Numbered from the stretch's first letter, positions 29,176-37,693 are shown. The stretch is DNA of 64,000 nucleotides from an uncultured Bacteroidales bacterium (GCA_947167075.1 CAMVGR010000007.1:1-64000); one strand, 5' to 3'. Notes: generated from the letters alone by a model not told the origin. Numbers and translations are program-made.

Positions 29176-30303
29176 TTATCGACGTGCACTTGTGCGAGAT
29201 GTGGTGGTTCCTGTAGTTGCAGAACGGCTATTGTCTGCAGAGCGTTTGGTGTCTTTGGAAGTAGAGGCACTGCTGCGGTTTGTGGTGCCGCTCGATTGGC
29301 GTGTGGTTGTAGACTGGCGATTGGTGGTGGTCCCACTCGACTGGCGAGTGTTTGTGCTGGATGTACCTGTACGTGAAGTAGTGGGCTCGCTGTTTCCAGT
29401 CGATTGACGAGTAGTGGTTCCAGACGATTGGCGGGTAGTGGTTCCGGACGATTGGCGGGTGGTTCCGCTTGCACTGTCGTCGCGCGAGGTGCTGCTGTGT
29501 GTCGTCCGTGTAGTGCTCGTAGTGCCGGTATTTTTGCGAGTGGGAGTGGTGGCGGTGGTACGTGTGGTCGACGTATTGCTACTCGAACGCGAAGTGGAGC
29601 TCTGTCCAGTGCGTGCAGTGCCACTATTGCGGCTTGTAGTGCCTTCGCTAGGATTTGAGCGAATGGAGGATGTATTGCTCGAAGTGCGCGGCTTATCGCT
29701 TATTTGTGGATGCTCTATGCCCGGTGTCCATGTGGTGGTAGGGGCAGGGGCGGGTTGTTGCGGAGTGCGCATATAGTAGGGTGGGAGCGGAGGTTGTGTG
29801 TGGGGACCCCATCCGTGTGCGGGTGGGTGCGGAGGCATCCAGCCATATCGGTGCACATCATAGTGATAGGTGCGTATATATCCGATGGCGTGTGGGCGAC
29901 GTGTAAAGGGGTGGTAGGGTGGAATGTACCATGCAAAAGCGGGTTGGTGCACCGATGCGTGGAACCGTAGGTACTGTGCTGCATTGTACACACGTCCGCT
30001 TTGCCCCATCAACCAAATGCACTGTAGGTCGATAGGCATATATATCTCGTCGCCTGTGTAGGCATCGTATCCATAGAGCCATATCTCGTAGTAGGACGAA
30101 TTGACTCGTTCCATCCATACTTCATTGACGAGCACGTATGTCTCTATCTCGTAGTCGTAGCCACAATAGATCATCAGCTCTGCCTGTCTGTCGAGGTGGG
30201 CCACCGTACGAGAGGCCTGTGAGTAGGTGAAATACCTGATCGATCGTGCTTCAACTCCAGCACAAATCAGAAGCATAAGGGCGATTAAAGCAATCCGTTT
30301 CAT
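29176..30303 (-). CDS. Secreted protein with a Ser/Thr/Arg-rich repetitive tail
   Basis: 375 residues. Signal peptide MKRIALIALMLLICAGVEA, a folded aromatic N-terminal half (to about residue 165, many Tyr, Trp and His, e.g. YYEIWLYGYDAYTGDEIY), a Pro-rich hinge, and a ~170-residue tail almost only of Ser, Thr, Arg, Gly, Asn and Gln. The tail has three near-perfect eight-residue units RQSSGTTT encoded by ~24-base DNA repeats at about 29402-29475. The tail is strongly basic and likely disordered, possibly binding polysaccharide, nucleic acid or the cell wall. Function unknown. Confidence 0.85.
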   Translation of the reverse strand: MKRIALIALMLLICAGVEARSIRYFTYSQASRTVAHLDRQAELMIYCGYDYEIETYVLVNEVWMERVNSSYYEIWLYGYDAYTGDEIYMPIDLQCIWLMGQSGRVYNAAQYLRFHASVHQPAFAWYIPPYHPFTRRPHAIGYIRTYHYDVHRYGWMPPHPPAHGWGPHTQPPLPPYYMRTPQQPAPAPTTTWTPGIEHPQISDKPRTSSNTSSIRSNPSEGTTSRNSGTARTGQSSTSRSSSNTSTTRTTATTPTRKNTGTTSTTRTTHSSTSRDDSASGTTRQSSGTTTRQSSGTTTRQSTGNSEPTTSRTGTSSTNTRQSSGTTTNRQSTTTRQSSGTTNRSSASTSKDTKRSADNSRSATTGTTTSRTSARR

Positions 30304-30341
30304 GTTTTATTATTTTTTATTGTTCCCTATAATTTTGTATG

Positions 30342-30349
30342 CAAAAGTA
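30342..30349 (-). promoter_or_regulatory. -7 box of the Ser/Thr-rich protein gene
   Basis: TACTTTTG on the minus strand, 38 bases before the ATG at 30303. A TTTG lies upstream but at a shorter spacing than usual. Confidence 0.5.
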
Positions 30350-30523
30350 CGTTTTTTTTGCAAATTGGTAAAAAAAAACACATTGATTTAAAAGAAATTG
30401 GCGTTATTTGCAAAGGATTATTCGACGGAAGAACGTGCTATAAAAGGCTGACATAATGTGAGATGTATATGTAATAACATGTATAAAAGTATATAACAAT
30501 AAAAGATTTAAAAGATGATACAG

Positions 30524-31297
30524 ATGAAGAAAAAACTTATTCTACCAGCACTTATTGTCCTCGTATGTGGGGCCATTAGCTTTGCTTGCTGTACAAAAAA
30601 CACCGTGGAACCAACCGACGATTCCAGTCAGTTTGTTACCCTTACCGATGCTGTGCCAGATGCAATATTGGAGATTCGCTATTATGGCACCTACAATTTC
30701 GTGGGTAACCGTATCGATGGCTATCTGCAACCAACGGCACTGCTTACCCGTGCCGCAGCCGACAGTCTGCGTGCCGTCAGCGACGATCTCCTTGCCCAAG
30801 GCTATCGCCTGAAAATATACGATGCCTACCGTCCGCAATGTGCTGTCGATCACTTTGTACGCTGGGCTGCTGATATTAGCGACACGGCAATGAAGCCCTA
30901 TTTCTATCCCGATCTTGACAAGAGTGTCCTCTTCGAGCAGGAATACATCATGGAGAAAAGCGGCCACACTCGCGGCTCGACGATCGACCTGACCATCTTC
31001 GACATGAGTAAGGAGAAGGAGGTAGATATGGGTGGCACCTTCGACTGGTTTGGGCCAGAAAGCCACCCTGATTTCTGTGGCAATCCGGAAACAGGAGAGT
31101 ACACCGGCGACAATAGTGCCTCGCCAACAGGCCGTAGCATCACGGCAGAACAGTTCGCCAACCGCATGATCCTTCGCAATGCTATGATGCGACATGGCTT
31201 CAAGCCGCTCGATAGCGAGTGGTGGCATTTCACTCTTCGTAACGAACCCTACCCCGACACCTATTTTACATTCCCTGTCAAGCAATTGGCACAATAG
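30524..31297 (+). CDS. VanX/DdpX-like D-Ala-D-Ala dipeptidase lipoprotein
   Basis: 257 residues from the ATG at 30524 (an in-frame ATG at 30515 adds three). Lipoprotein-type signal MKKKLILPALIVLVCGAISF with adjacent ACC. Peptidase M15D: zinc ligands in SGHTRGSTIDLTIF (His and Asp) and the catalytic EWWHF (Glu, His). The family cleaves D-Ala-D-Ala; in a species without vancomycin genes a lipid-anchored copy more likely trims or recycles peptidoglycan peptides than confers resistance. The gene stands alone, followed by a strong terminator. Confidence 0.92.
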   Translation: MKKKLILPALIVLVCGAISFACCTKNTVEPTDDSSQFVTLTDAVPDAILEIRYYGTYNFVGNRIDGYLQPTALLTRAAADSLRAVSDDLLAQGYRLKIYDAYRPQCAVDHFVRWAADISDTAMKPYFYPDLDKSVLFEQEYIMEKSGHTRGSTIDLTIFDMSKEKEVDMGGTFDWFGPESHPDFCGNPETGEYTGDNSASPTGRSITAEQFANRMILRNAMMRHGFKPLDSEWWHFTLRNEPYPDTYFTFPVKQLAQ

Positions 31298-31395
31298 TCC
31301 ACGAGCGGTATGCCTCGGCAGGCGACACGCCTTGGTTCGTGCCTGCATTGCCATTCGTCTGCCATAGCTGCTATCGCGGCAGCGGATACCACAGA

Positions 31396-31448
31396 AGGAG
31401 GGCGACCCCTTTGCCACGGCGAAGAGGGTCGCCCTCCTCTCTTTTTTA
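31396..31448 (+). terminator. Strong intrinsic terminator after the dipeptidase gene
   Basis: 13-base perfect stem (31396-31408 with 31426-31438), then CTCTTTTTT. Confidence 0.92.
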
Positions 31449-31671
31449 CTCTCTCCACCCCGAGCGATGCTGCGTCGCATCCGTCCATGTGTCGGACGGT
31501 GATGGTACTACTTGGAAGCCTAACTCATCGTCTCCTATAAGCCCCCGAATGGGATGGCAGTAAAAAACTGTAGACTGAGACCCATAGTTTTGCATTCTCA
31601 CCTCGATATTAGGTATGGAAATGTCTCCATCAGTCCATTCGCAACCCTCTGCAAGTCAGCCTTGAAGACAC

Positions 31672-31756
31672 ACCATCTCTTACTCATCTCCTACTCTTCC
31701 CTTTATCATCTTTTTATCATCTTTTAGTTGAGTAAGCAATAAGTAGGCGAAAAGTA
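31672..31756 (+). repeat. CTTACTC...GAGTAAG element, copy 3
   Basis: ACCATCTCTTACTCATC, CTACTCTTCC, CTTTTAGTTGAGTAAGCAAT and GCGAAAAGTA; very close to copy 2 at 8883. The DUF6266-like gene starts 28 bases after it. Confidence 0.85.
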
Positions 31757-31784
31757 CGTTATGGTAAAAAAATGACAGTTCACT

Positions 31785-32564
31785 ATGGCAAAGTTTGAGA
31801 ATGGATATATGGGTGGCTTCAGCGGCAAGCTGGGGTCGGCTATCGGGTATATGTGGAATGGAAAATGGTGCTTGCGCAGCCGGCCTGCACAGGTAAGCAA
31901 TCCACGCACCGAGGCGCAGCAGGAGCATCGGGCGGCCTTCCGCGAGCAGGTGCGCTTGGCAGCACGACTGAGGTGGGTGCTGCTGCAGTCGATGACCGAG
32001 CCGGCCCGCGCCGCAGGCATGACGGCATACAATCTTTTCGTCAGCCTTAACCAACACGCTTTCAGCACCGAAGGCGGGGAACTAAGGGTGGATTATCAGA
32101 GCCTAGTGCTCAGCCTAGGGCCGGTGGCACCTGTGCAGGCCAGCCAGGTGGTGGCCACGGGTGGCACACGGCTGGAGGTGGACTTCGAGCGCAATCCGCT
32201 GCACCAGCAGTGCGATGCCTACGATGCAGTGCACCTCTACGTCTACTCGCCCTCGCTGGAGCAGGGCTACTTGGCGGCCCCCGTCTACCGTAGGCAAAAG
32301 AAAGTCAGCGTCTTGCTGCCGGAGCAGTTTGAAGGCAGCGAAGTGCATATCTACCTCTACGTCAGCGACCAGCAGGGACGCTGCTCGGAAACTGCCTACG
32401 GCGGTTGCCTCATCGTGGCCGACGGTGCTGTAGTATCCAACGAGACAACGGATATGATAGAACCGACTGCAAACCAAAGAATTGAAGTGTATTCAATGGC
32501 TAAGGAAAACAATACGGAGCCTGCGGACACACTTCGCGATTTGGATACTCACATACCCAAATAG
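31785..32564 (+). CDS. DUF6266-like protein, paralogue 2
   Basis: 259 residues. Starts MAKFENGYMGGFSGKLGSAI then YMWNGKWCLRSRP, matching paralogue 1 at 9049; also NPRTEAQQEHR, MTAYNLFVSLNQ and LGPVAPVQ. No signal peptide. As in paralogue 1, the C-terminal ~45 residues are acidic and not conserved between copies. Same upstream element. Function unknown; the family seems to occur in multiple copies per genome. Confidence 0.85.
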   Translation: MAKFENGYMGGFSGKLGSAIGYMWNGKWCLRSRPAQVSNPRTEAQQEHRAAFREQVRLAARLRWVLLQSMTEPARAAGMTAYNLFVSLNQHAFSTEGGELRVDYQSLVLSLGPVAPVQASQVVATGGTRLEVDFERNPLHQQCDAYDAVHLYVYSPSLEQGYLAAPVYRRQKKVSVLLPEQFEGSEVHIYLYVSDQQGRCSETAYGGCLIVADGAVVSNETTDMIEPTANQRIEVYSMAKENNTEPADTLRDLDTHIPK

Positions 32565-32686
32565 CAACGCCTTCTGTTTGGGGGAGGAATATAAAAAAGA
32601 AAGCCGCATGGACTTTCTCTAATAGTGTGTTTTATCTCAAAAGCATCGCTTTGGCTACGTCGAAGCACGGAGGGGAGGGCCAACGA

Positions 32687-33229
32687 CTAATGGCCGCCTA
32701 GAAGTGGAGCGACATATAGATTGGCAAAGTCGATAAGGGTGCGGAAGTGGAAGTCGACAAGATGGGGATAGGTGCAGGCCAGGCTGTTGTCGTCAGCTAT
32801 CAGTACAGTCTTCATCTTGGCCCGACGACCGAAGAGCATGTCAGTGTATGTGTCGCCGACCATGAGGCATTGGCTCAGCTGGAGGTCGGGAAAGTCGTGT
32901 TTGGCTTGTATCGCCATGCCGATATTTGGTTTCCTTCTAAAGGAGTGGTCGCTGACCAGATTGGGGCAGTGATAGATGCGGTCGATGGGGCCGATGAGGG
33001 AGGTCATGTGCTGATGAATGGCAGAGAGATCGTCCTCGGTCATAAGGTGTTTGCCGATGCCTTGCTGATTGGTGACGATAAAGATATGCTGAAAATACTT
33101 GCGACAGATGGCAAGTGCTTCTGGCACGCCTGGGAGCACGATGAGTTGGTCTGGCGAAGTGACGTAGTCATTCGGACGCAGTTGGTTGATGACACCGTCG
33201 CGGTCGAGGAACAGGGATGGGGCATTCAT
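32687..33229 (-). CDS. gmhB: D-glycero-D-manno-heptose 1,7-bisphosphate 7-phosphatase
   Basis: 180 residues from the ATG at 33229, which overlaps the hddC stop by four bases; the frame continues upstream but inside hddC. HAD-superfamily histidinol-phosphatase-like: LDRDGVIN (Asp9 nucleophile, Asp11), IVTNQQGIGK, FRRKPNIGM, and MVGDTYTDM. It removes the C7 phosphate of heptose bisphosphate. Last gene of the heptose operon; all four enzymes from sedoheptulose-7-P to GDP-heptose are present. Confidence 0.92.
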   Translation of the reverse strand: MNAPSLFLDRDGVINQLRPNDYVTSPDQLIVLPGVPEALAICRKYFQHIFIVTNQQGIGKHLMTEDDLSAIHQHMTSLIGPIDRIYHCPNLVSDHSFRRKPNIGMAIQAKHDFPDLQLSQCLMVGDTYTDMLFGRRAKMKTVLIADDNSLACTYPHLVDFHFRTLIDFANLYVAPLLGGH

Positions 33230-33924
33230 AGCAGGGGTAATTCTTTTTGTGCCCGAAGATAGTCTTCGGGGATGCCTATATCGATAAAGTATGCATTGTC
33301 GATGTAGGCGAAAACGGGAATCTCGTTGTATATCTGCTGCATCACATCGCGTTCGAAAGAGAACGGTGTGCCGACGGGGTAGGAGGAGAGCAGCGAACGG
33401 GAGATTTGGTATATACCTCCATTGATGAGACCAGAACAGAGGGTTTCTTTCTTTTCGCAAAAAGCCACTATGCGACCATTTGCATCGGTCTGTACGGTGC
33501 CGTAGCGACGAGCATCGTCGACCTGGCGGAGCACGATGGCGAGTGGGGTATTGTGGTGGCTGCGGAATTGGCGCAAGTGCATAAGGTCGATGTTGAACAG
33601 TGTGTCGCCGTTCAATACGCTTACATCGTCTGCCTTGCAGTGTTGCAAGGCGTTCACGATGGCTCCACCGGTGCCAAGCGGTGTGTCTTCGACGGCATAG
33701 CTGAGTTCGATGCCTTCAAAACAGCTGCCGAAGTGCTGCTCTATCGTCTCGTGAAGATAGCCGGTAGAGAGTACGACGTGGGTGTAATGCTGTTTGGCAA
33801 GGCGAGTAAGCAGGTATTCCAGGAATGGCTTTCCTGCCACAGGAGCCATCGGCTTAGGAAGGTCGGATACGACGGAACGCAGGCGTGTGCCGAAGCCTCC
33901 GGCCAGTATGATGGCTTCGTTCAT
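33226..33924 (-). CDS. hddC: D-glycero-alpha-D-manno-heptose 1-phosphate guanylyltransferase
   Basis: 232 residues. Nucleotidyltransferase with AGGFGTRLRSVVSDLPKPM (pyrophosphorylase signature, residues 8-26), GTGGAI and LNGDTLFNID. Taken alone it could be any sugar-1-P nucleotidyltransferase; the neighbours gmhA, hddA and gmhB point to GDP-heptose formation. Overlaps gmhA and gmhB by four bases each. Confidence 0.88.
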   Translation of the reverse strand: MNEAIILAGGFGTRLRSVVSDLPKPMAPVAGKPFLEYLLTRLAKQHYTHVVLSTGYLHETIEQHFGSCFEGIELSYAVEDTPLGTGGAIVNALQHCKADDVSVLNGDTLFNIDLMHLRQFRSHHNTPLAIVLRQVDDARRYGTVQTDANGRIVAFCEKKETLCSGLINGGIYQISRSLLSSYPVGTPFSFERDVMQQIYNEIPVFAYIDNAYFIDIGIPEDYLRAQKELPLL

Positions 33925-34496
33925 TTAAATAGGGCTGTTTCTACGAGTTCGCAGATGATATGACCCAGCATGATGTGGCTTTCCTGTATGCGTGGTGTGT
34001 CGTTGCTGGGCACATTGAGGAGGATGCCACCGAAGTCTTTCATCTTGCCACCGCTACTTCCCGTGAGGGAGATGATGGAGATGTCCATTTGCTGGCATAC
34101 GCGGTAGGCCTCGAGAATGTTCTTGCTATTGCCACTGGTACTGATTCCCACAAGCACATCTCCTGCGTGTGCTGTGCCGCGCAGTAGTCGTGCGAAGATG
34201 TGTTCATAGCCGTAATCGTTACCAACAGCTGTGAGGTAGGAGGTGTTGCAGTGCAGTGCTTCTGCATTCAGTGGCGGGCGGTCGAAGTAGAAACGTCCGC
34301 TGAGTTCAGCCGCCAGATGTTGTGCATCGGCAGCGCTGCCGCCGTTGCCACAAAAGTGTATCTTGCCACCTGCTCGCAGACACTGTTCGATTCTCAGGGC
34401 TGCATCGTCCACTTTCTGCATTAGTGCATCGTCGTTTAATATGGCTTGTTTGATGGCGATGCTCTGTGCTATCGATTCGTTGATTCTTTCTCGCAT
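33921..34496 (-). CDS. gmhA: Sedoheptulose-7-phosphate isomerase
   Basis: 191 residues. SIS-domain isomerase that turns sedoheptulose-7-P into D-glycero-D-manno-heptose-7-P. HFCGNGGSAADAQHLAAEL is the GmhA signature, with GISTSGNSKNILEA in the sugar-phosphate site. Three bases after hddA; overlaps hddC by four. Confidence 0.95.
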   Translation of the reverse strand: MRERINESIAQSIAIKQAILNDDALMQKVDDAALRIEQCLRAGGKIHFCGNGGSAADAQHLAAELSGRFYFDRPPLNAEALHCNTSYLTAVGNDYGYEHIFARLLRGTAHAGDVLVGISTSGNSKNILEAYRVCQQMDISIISLTGSSGGKMKDFGGILLNVPSNDTPRIQESHIMLGHIICELVETALFK

Positions 34497-34499
34497 GGT

Positions 34500-35525
34500 T
34501 CAGTTGTTGATGGTCCAGGTTTTTAGTCCCTCGGATGTGAATTCGTATCGTTTTGTCTCGCCACCAAAATGGGAGAGTGCTTCTCTTACGGCAAAGCGAC
34601 TGAGGACGGGGCAATAGAAAAACATGAATCCACCACCTCCGGCACCACTGATTTTGCCTCCGGAAGCTCCAGCTTTAATGGCGGCATTATAGATGGCATC
34701 GATGCGTTCGTTGCTTACGCTCTGGGCCATCTGCTTTTTGTGCTGCCAACCGAAGTTCAGTATCTCGCCTATATCTCCCACATGCCCCTTAAGCAATGCC
34801 TCTTTCATCTGCTGTGCCTGCTCCTTGAGGCGGTGCATGCTTTCTATGCTCGATGTCTTCTTGTTCTTGACGTTCTGCTGTTGCTCGCGGATGATGTCCG
34901 CACTAACATGGGAAGTGTCTGTATAGTAAAGTAGGAGGTTGTGGTTGAGCTCGTCGATATAGCGTTGCCGCACTCGCAGTGGGTTTACAATCACATTGTC
35001 GCCGTGGAACTCCATATAGTTGAATCCTCCGAAGGTGGCTGCATACTGATCCTGCTTGCCACCGGCTAGCTGCAGATCCTCGCGCTCTATCTCGTATGCT
35101 AGGCGGGCTATGTCGTACTCGCCCAGAGGCAACTTGAGCCATTCTACATAGGCACCTAGGATTGATACCACCAGAGTGGACGAGGTCCCCAATCCACTAC
35201 CGGCAGGGGCATCTACAAACGAGGAGATACGCAGCGAAAGGGGGCTATGGGTGAACTGTCGCACAATGCGGTTATACACCCCTTTGTGGAGGATGAAATA
35301 GCCATCGGTATCTACCTCTGTGGCATTGTCGTACACTTCGTGCAGCCCCTTGTCGGGTGCCAAAAACTCCACCCGTCCGTCGTCGGTGGGCTCAATGGTG
35401 GTGTAGGCATACATGCTGATGGTGGCGTTGAGGATGGCACCACCGTAGAGGTCGCTGTAGGGCGACACATCGGTGCCACCTCCGGCCAGTCCAAGCCGCA
35501 ACGGTGCCTTGCTTCTTACTATCAT
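34500..35525 (-). CDS. hddA: D-glycero-alpha-D-manno-heptose 7-phosphate kinase
   Basis: 341 residues, GHMP kinase. N-terminal KAPLRLGLAGGGTDV, ATP loop APAGSGLGTSSTLVVS, and C-terminal GASGGKISGAGGGGFMFFY. It phosphorylates C1 of heptose-7-P in the GDP-heptose branch. Follows the glycosyltransferase by three bases. Confidence 0.93.
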   Translation of the reverse strand: MIVRSKAPLRLGLAGGGTDVSPYSDLYGGAILNATISMYAYTTIEPTDDGRVEFLAPDKGLHEVYDNATEVDTDGYFILHKGVYNRIVRQFTHSPLSLRISSFVDAPAGSGLGTSSTLVVSILGAYVEWLKLPLGEYDIARLAYEIEREDLQLAGGKQDQYAATFGGFNYMEFHGDNVIVNPLRVRQRYIDELNHNLLLYYTDTSHVSADIIREQQQNVKNKKTSSIESMHRLKEQAQQMKEALLKGHVGDIGEILNFGWQHKKQMAQSVSNERIDAIYNAAIKAGASGGKISGAGGGGFMFFYCPVLSRFAVREALSHFGGETKRYEFTSEGLKTWTINN

Positions 35526-35528
35526 GGT

Positions 35529-36650
35529 CTATAGTTTGTTGATTGCTTCAGTCATATTGGTCCAAAGATACTTCTTCTTCTCTTCGCGCACCCCCTCGAC
35601 AAGCCTCTCCTGCCAGCCTTCGTTGTAGTAGCGCACCAGCGCGTCGGCTATCTGCCGTGCGTCGGGTTCTACCACAAAGCCCACCTTGCCGTCGGGAACA
35701 ATCTCGGGCAGTCCGCCCACGCGGGTGATCAGCATAGGCTTCTCGAAGTGGAAGGCAATCTGCGTCACACCGCTCTGGGTGGCACTCTTGTAGGGCTGAG
35801 CCACCATATCGGCGGCGCAGAAGTAGCGGTTCACCTCATGGTCGGGAATGAAGTCGGTCTTGAGCACCACACGGTCGGCGATGCCGAGCCGCTCTATCTG
35901 CTCCATGTATGGCTTGGGGTCGCCGTAGAACTCGCCTGCCACGATGAGCTTCACACCTAGCTCTTTCAACCTATTGTCGGCCATGGCATCGAGCAGTAGG
36001 TCAAGCCCCTTATAGTCGCGTATGAAGCCGAAGAAGAGCACGTAGCGCCCTTCTGCTGGCACCCCAGCCAGCCTGCGTGCCTCGGCCACCGACATAGGGT
36101 CGCCGTAGTGGTCGTAGAGGGGATGTGGACAGAAGGCTCGCGCCTTGCGATGGGCGGGGTCGAACAGGTCGACATCGGCCAGTACCGACCGGCTCATAGC
36201 CACCATCCCGTCGACCGAGCCTACGAAATAGCGGGCAAACATCTTGTCGCCAAATCGCTTTTCGTGAGGTATGAGGTTGTCCAGTATGCTGATGCGGCGC
36301 ATACCTCGGCTGCGAGCCACTCGGTTGGCTGTGCCCAGCGCCGGTGCCATGAAGGGTAGCCAGAACTTGGTGATGAGCAGTTGCGGACGCTGCCGCTTGA
36401 TGTATCGACCCGTGCGCCACCAGCTGATGGGGTTGATGGCATTGAGCATGCGCGTTATCTTCAGTCCCTCGGGTGCGGGCTCGCTGCTGTACTGTGTCTT
36501 GCCGGGAAACAGGAACGAGGGGTACTGCAACGTGAAGGTGACGATCTCCACGTCGTTTCCCTCTTGCTGGTATTGGTATGCCAGCCGCTCGTTGAATGCC
36601 GACAGGCCGCCTCGGTAGGGCCAGGCGGTGCCCAGTATAATCACCTTCAT
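35529..36650 (-). CDS. Glycosyltransferase, GT4-like
   Basis: 373 residues from the ATG at 36650 (the frame runs 19 codons further into the TonB-like gene). GT-B fold: N-terminal MKVIILGTAWPYRGGLSAFN, and C-terminal E-x7-E region around QSGVTQIAFHFEKPMLITRV. The substrate is unknown; its place at the head of the heptose genes suggests transfer of heptose or assembly of the glycan that carries it (capsule, lipopolysaccharide or surface-layer glycan). Confidence 0.88.
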   Translation of the reverse strand: MKVIILGTAWPYRGGLSAFNERLAYQYQQEGNDVEIVTFTLQYPSFLFPGKTQYSSEPAPEGLKITRMLNAINPISWWRTGRYIKRQRPQLLITKFWLPFMAPALGTANRVARSRGMRRISILDNLIPHEKRFGDKMFARYFVGSVDGMVAMSRSVLADVDLFDPAHRKARAFCPHPLYDHYGDPMSVAEARRLAGVPAEGRYVLFFGFIRDYKGLDLLLDAMADNRLKELGVKLIVAGEFYGDPKPYMEQIERLGIADRVVLKTDFIPDHEVNRYFCAADMVAQPYKSATQSGVTQIAFHFEKPMLITRVGGLPEIVPDGKVGFVVEPDARQIADALVRYYNEGWQERLVEGVREEKKKYLWTNMTEAINKL

Positions 36651-36651
36651 C

Positions 36652-37065
36652 CTAATCGAGTTGGAAGTTGATGGGTAGGTTGTATTGCACTCGTACGTTC
36701 TTGCCATTCTGTTTGCCGGGCTTCCACTTGGGCATGGCTTTCACCAGCCGGCGGGCCTCGTCGCTCAGCATGTCGCTCGGCGAGCGCAGCACGCGAATGT
36801 TGCTAATGCTACCGTCTTTCTCGATGATGAAGGTGAGGTAGACTGTGCCCTGTATCCCGTCGGCCTTGGCTTTCTCAGGATAGTGGGCATTATATCCCAG
36901 GTACTGGTACAGTGCATCGTTGCCCCCAGGGAACTGCGGATCCTGTTCCACCACGGTGAATATCTCGCTGTCGAGGCGCACGGCTGACACCTTCTCCATG
37001 TCGGACTGCGACATGGCCAGGCTGGTCATCGCCAAGGCTGCCAAAAGTATAATGGTTTTCTTCAT
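36652..37065 (-). CDS. Exported TonB C-terminal-domain protein
   Basis: 137 residues. Signal peptide MKKTIILLAALAMTSLAMS, then a single TonB C-terminal domain (~40-137) with GGNDALYQYLGYNAHYPEKA, GTVYLTFIIEKDGSI and MPKWKPGKQNGK. It lacks the membrane anchor and Pro-rich span of true TonB, so it is a free periplasmic version as often found in Bacteroidota, role unknown. One base separates it from the glycosyltransferase start. Confidence 0.9.
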   Translation of the reverse strand: MKKTIILLAALAMTSLAMSQSDMEKVSAVRLDSEIFTVVEQDPQFPGGNDALYQYLGYNAHYPEKAKADGIQGTVYLTFIIEKDGSISNIRVLRSPSDMLSDEARRLVKAMPKWKPGKQNGKNVRVQYNLPINFQLD

Positions 37066-37282
37066 ACGACAATATGGGTGCGTTACATGTTTTATTTACA
37101 GTTTTCAAAAACTGTAACGCATTCGGTCGAGATTTATTGTACTCTATGCTGGATTTCTTTTCCTGAAGATTCTACCATTCGGTGCGGAGTTTATCTTACT
37201 GGTTTATAATTTCTTTCATAATGTATAGCTACGTTTTGAATACATAACTGGGTGATACACAGTATTGTCTACGTACCACAAC

Positions 37283-37335
37283 CGTACTTCATCCGTACAT
37301 GCACCGTACATGCACCGTAGATGAACCGTGATGCA
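37283..37335 (-). repeat. CCGTACATGCA repeat element, copy 3
   Basis: ACCGTACTTCATCCGTACATG, CACCGTACATG, CACCGTAGATGAACCGTGATG. Upstream of the TonB-like gene (start 37065), in the same relative orientation as the other copies. Confidence 0.85.
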
Positions 37336-37415
37336 GCGCTGCACTGTCGGCGTGCCTCCGCACCATCTATATCGAAAGTGAAGAGCATAGCAATGCTTTA
37401 TCCCTGAGTGGAATA

Positions 37416-37450
37416 GAACGAGGAGCCCCGTATCGAGGCTCCTCGTTCTT
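37416..37450. terminator. Hairpin, probable terminator of the fimbrillin/small-peptide unit
   Basis: 13-base perfect stem (37416-37428 with 37438-37450), 9-base loop. It lies 50 bases beyond the end of the minus-strand small-peptide gene. U-runs are weak on both sides. Confidence 0.6.
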
Positions 37451-37498
37451 CGTTGCAGACTTGGCTGCCGCGGCGCTAGTGCGCTGCGCCTAGCCGTA

Positions 37499-37693
37499 TC
37501 AGCTGCCCCAGAAGGTGTTGCTGCCGTCGTCGGTCCAGCCGGAGCGGTTGTTGTAGTCTTCTATCTGCTCGCTGCCCCAGCTATTCTCCCAGAAGAAGAG
37601 GCTGGAGAGTACGCTGCCGGCGTAGCCACGCTCGGCTTTCATGGTGACCACCGTCAGCTGCGGGGCCTGGTATTCTTTCTTCGTGTTTTCCAT
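37499..37693 (-). CDS. Small peptide, KKEYxAP...RGYAGS family, copy 1
   Basis: 64 residues. The N-terminal region KKEYQAPQLTVVTMKAERGY then AGSV is nearly the same as in the 63-residue peptide at 58254. After a variable middle, the C terminus again matches: EDYN then GW and a final FW. No classical signal peptide. It is 21 bases downstream of the fimbrillin-like lipoprotein gene, the same arrangement as copy 2. Short Bacteroidales peptides with a Lys-Tyr-x-x-Pro start are common near surface-protein genes in my experience, but I know no function. RGYAGS could be a processing site; that is a guess. Confidence 0.85.
   Translation of the reverse strand: MENTKKEYQAPQLTVVTMKAERGYAGSVLSSLFFWENSWGSEQIEDYNNRSGWTDDGSNTFWGS

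Larger units (their letters stand above)
31298..31784. other. Gene-free stretch with terminator and element copy 3
   Basis: Apart from the terminator at 31396 and the CTTACTC element at 31672, I see nothing coding. Frames here are short and lack features. Confidence 0.6.
37066..37498. other. Gene-free stretch between TonB-like gene and small peptide gene
   Basis: Holds the CCGTAC repeat (37283-37335) and a hairpin at 37416-37450. No other feature seen. Confidence 0.6.
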
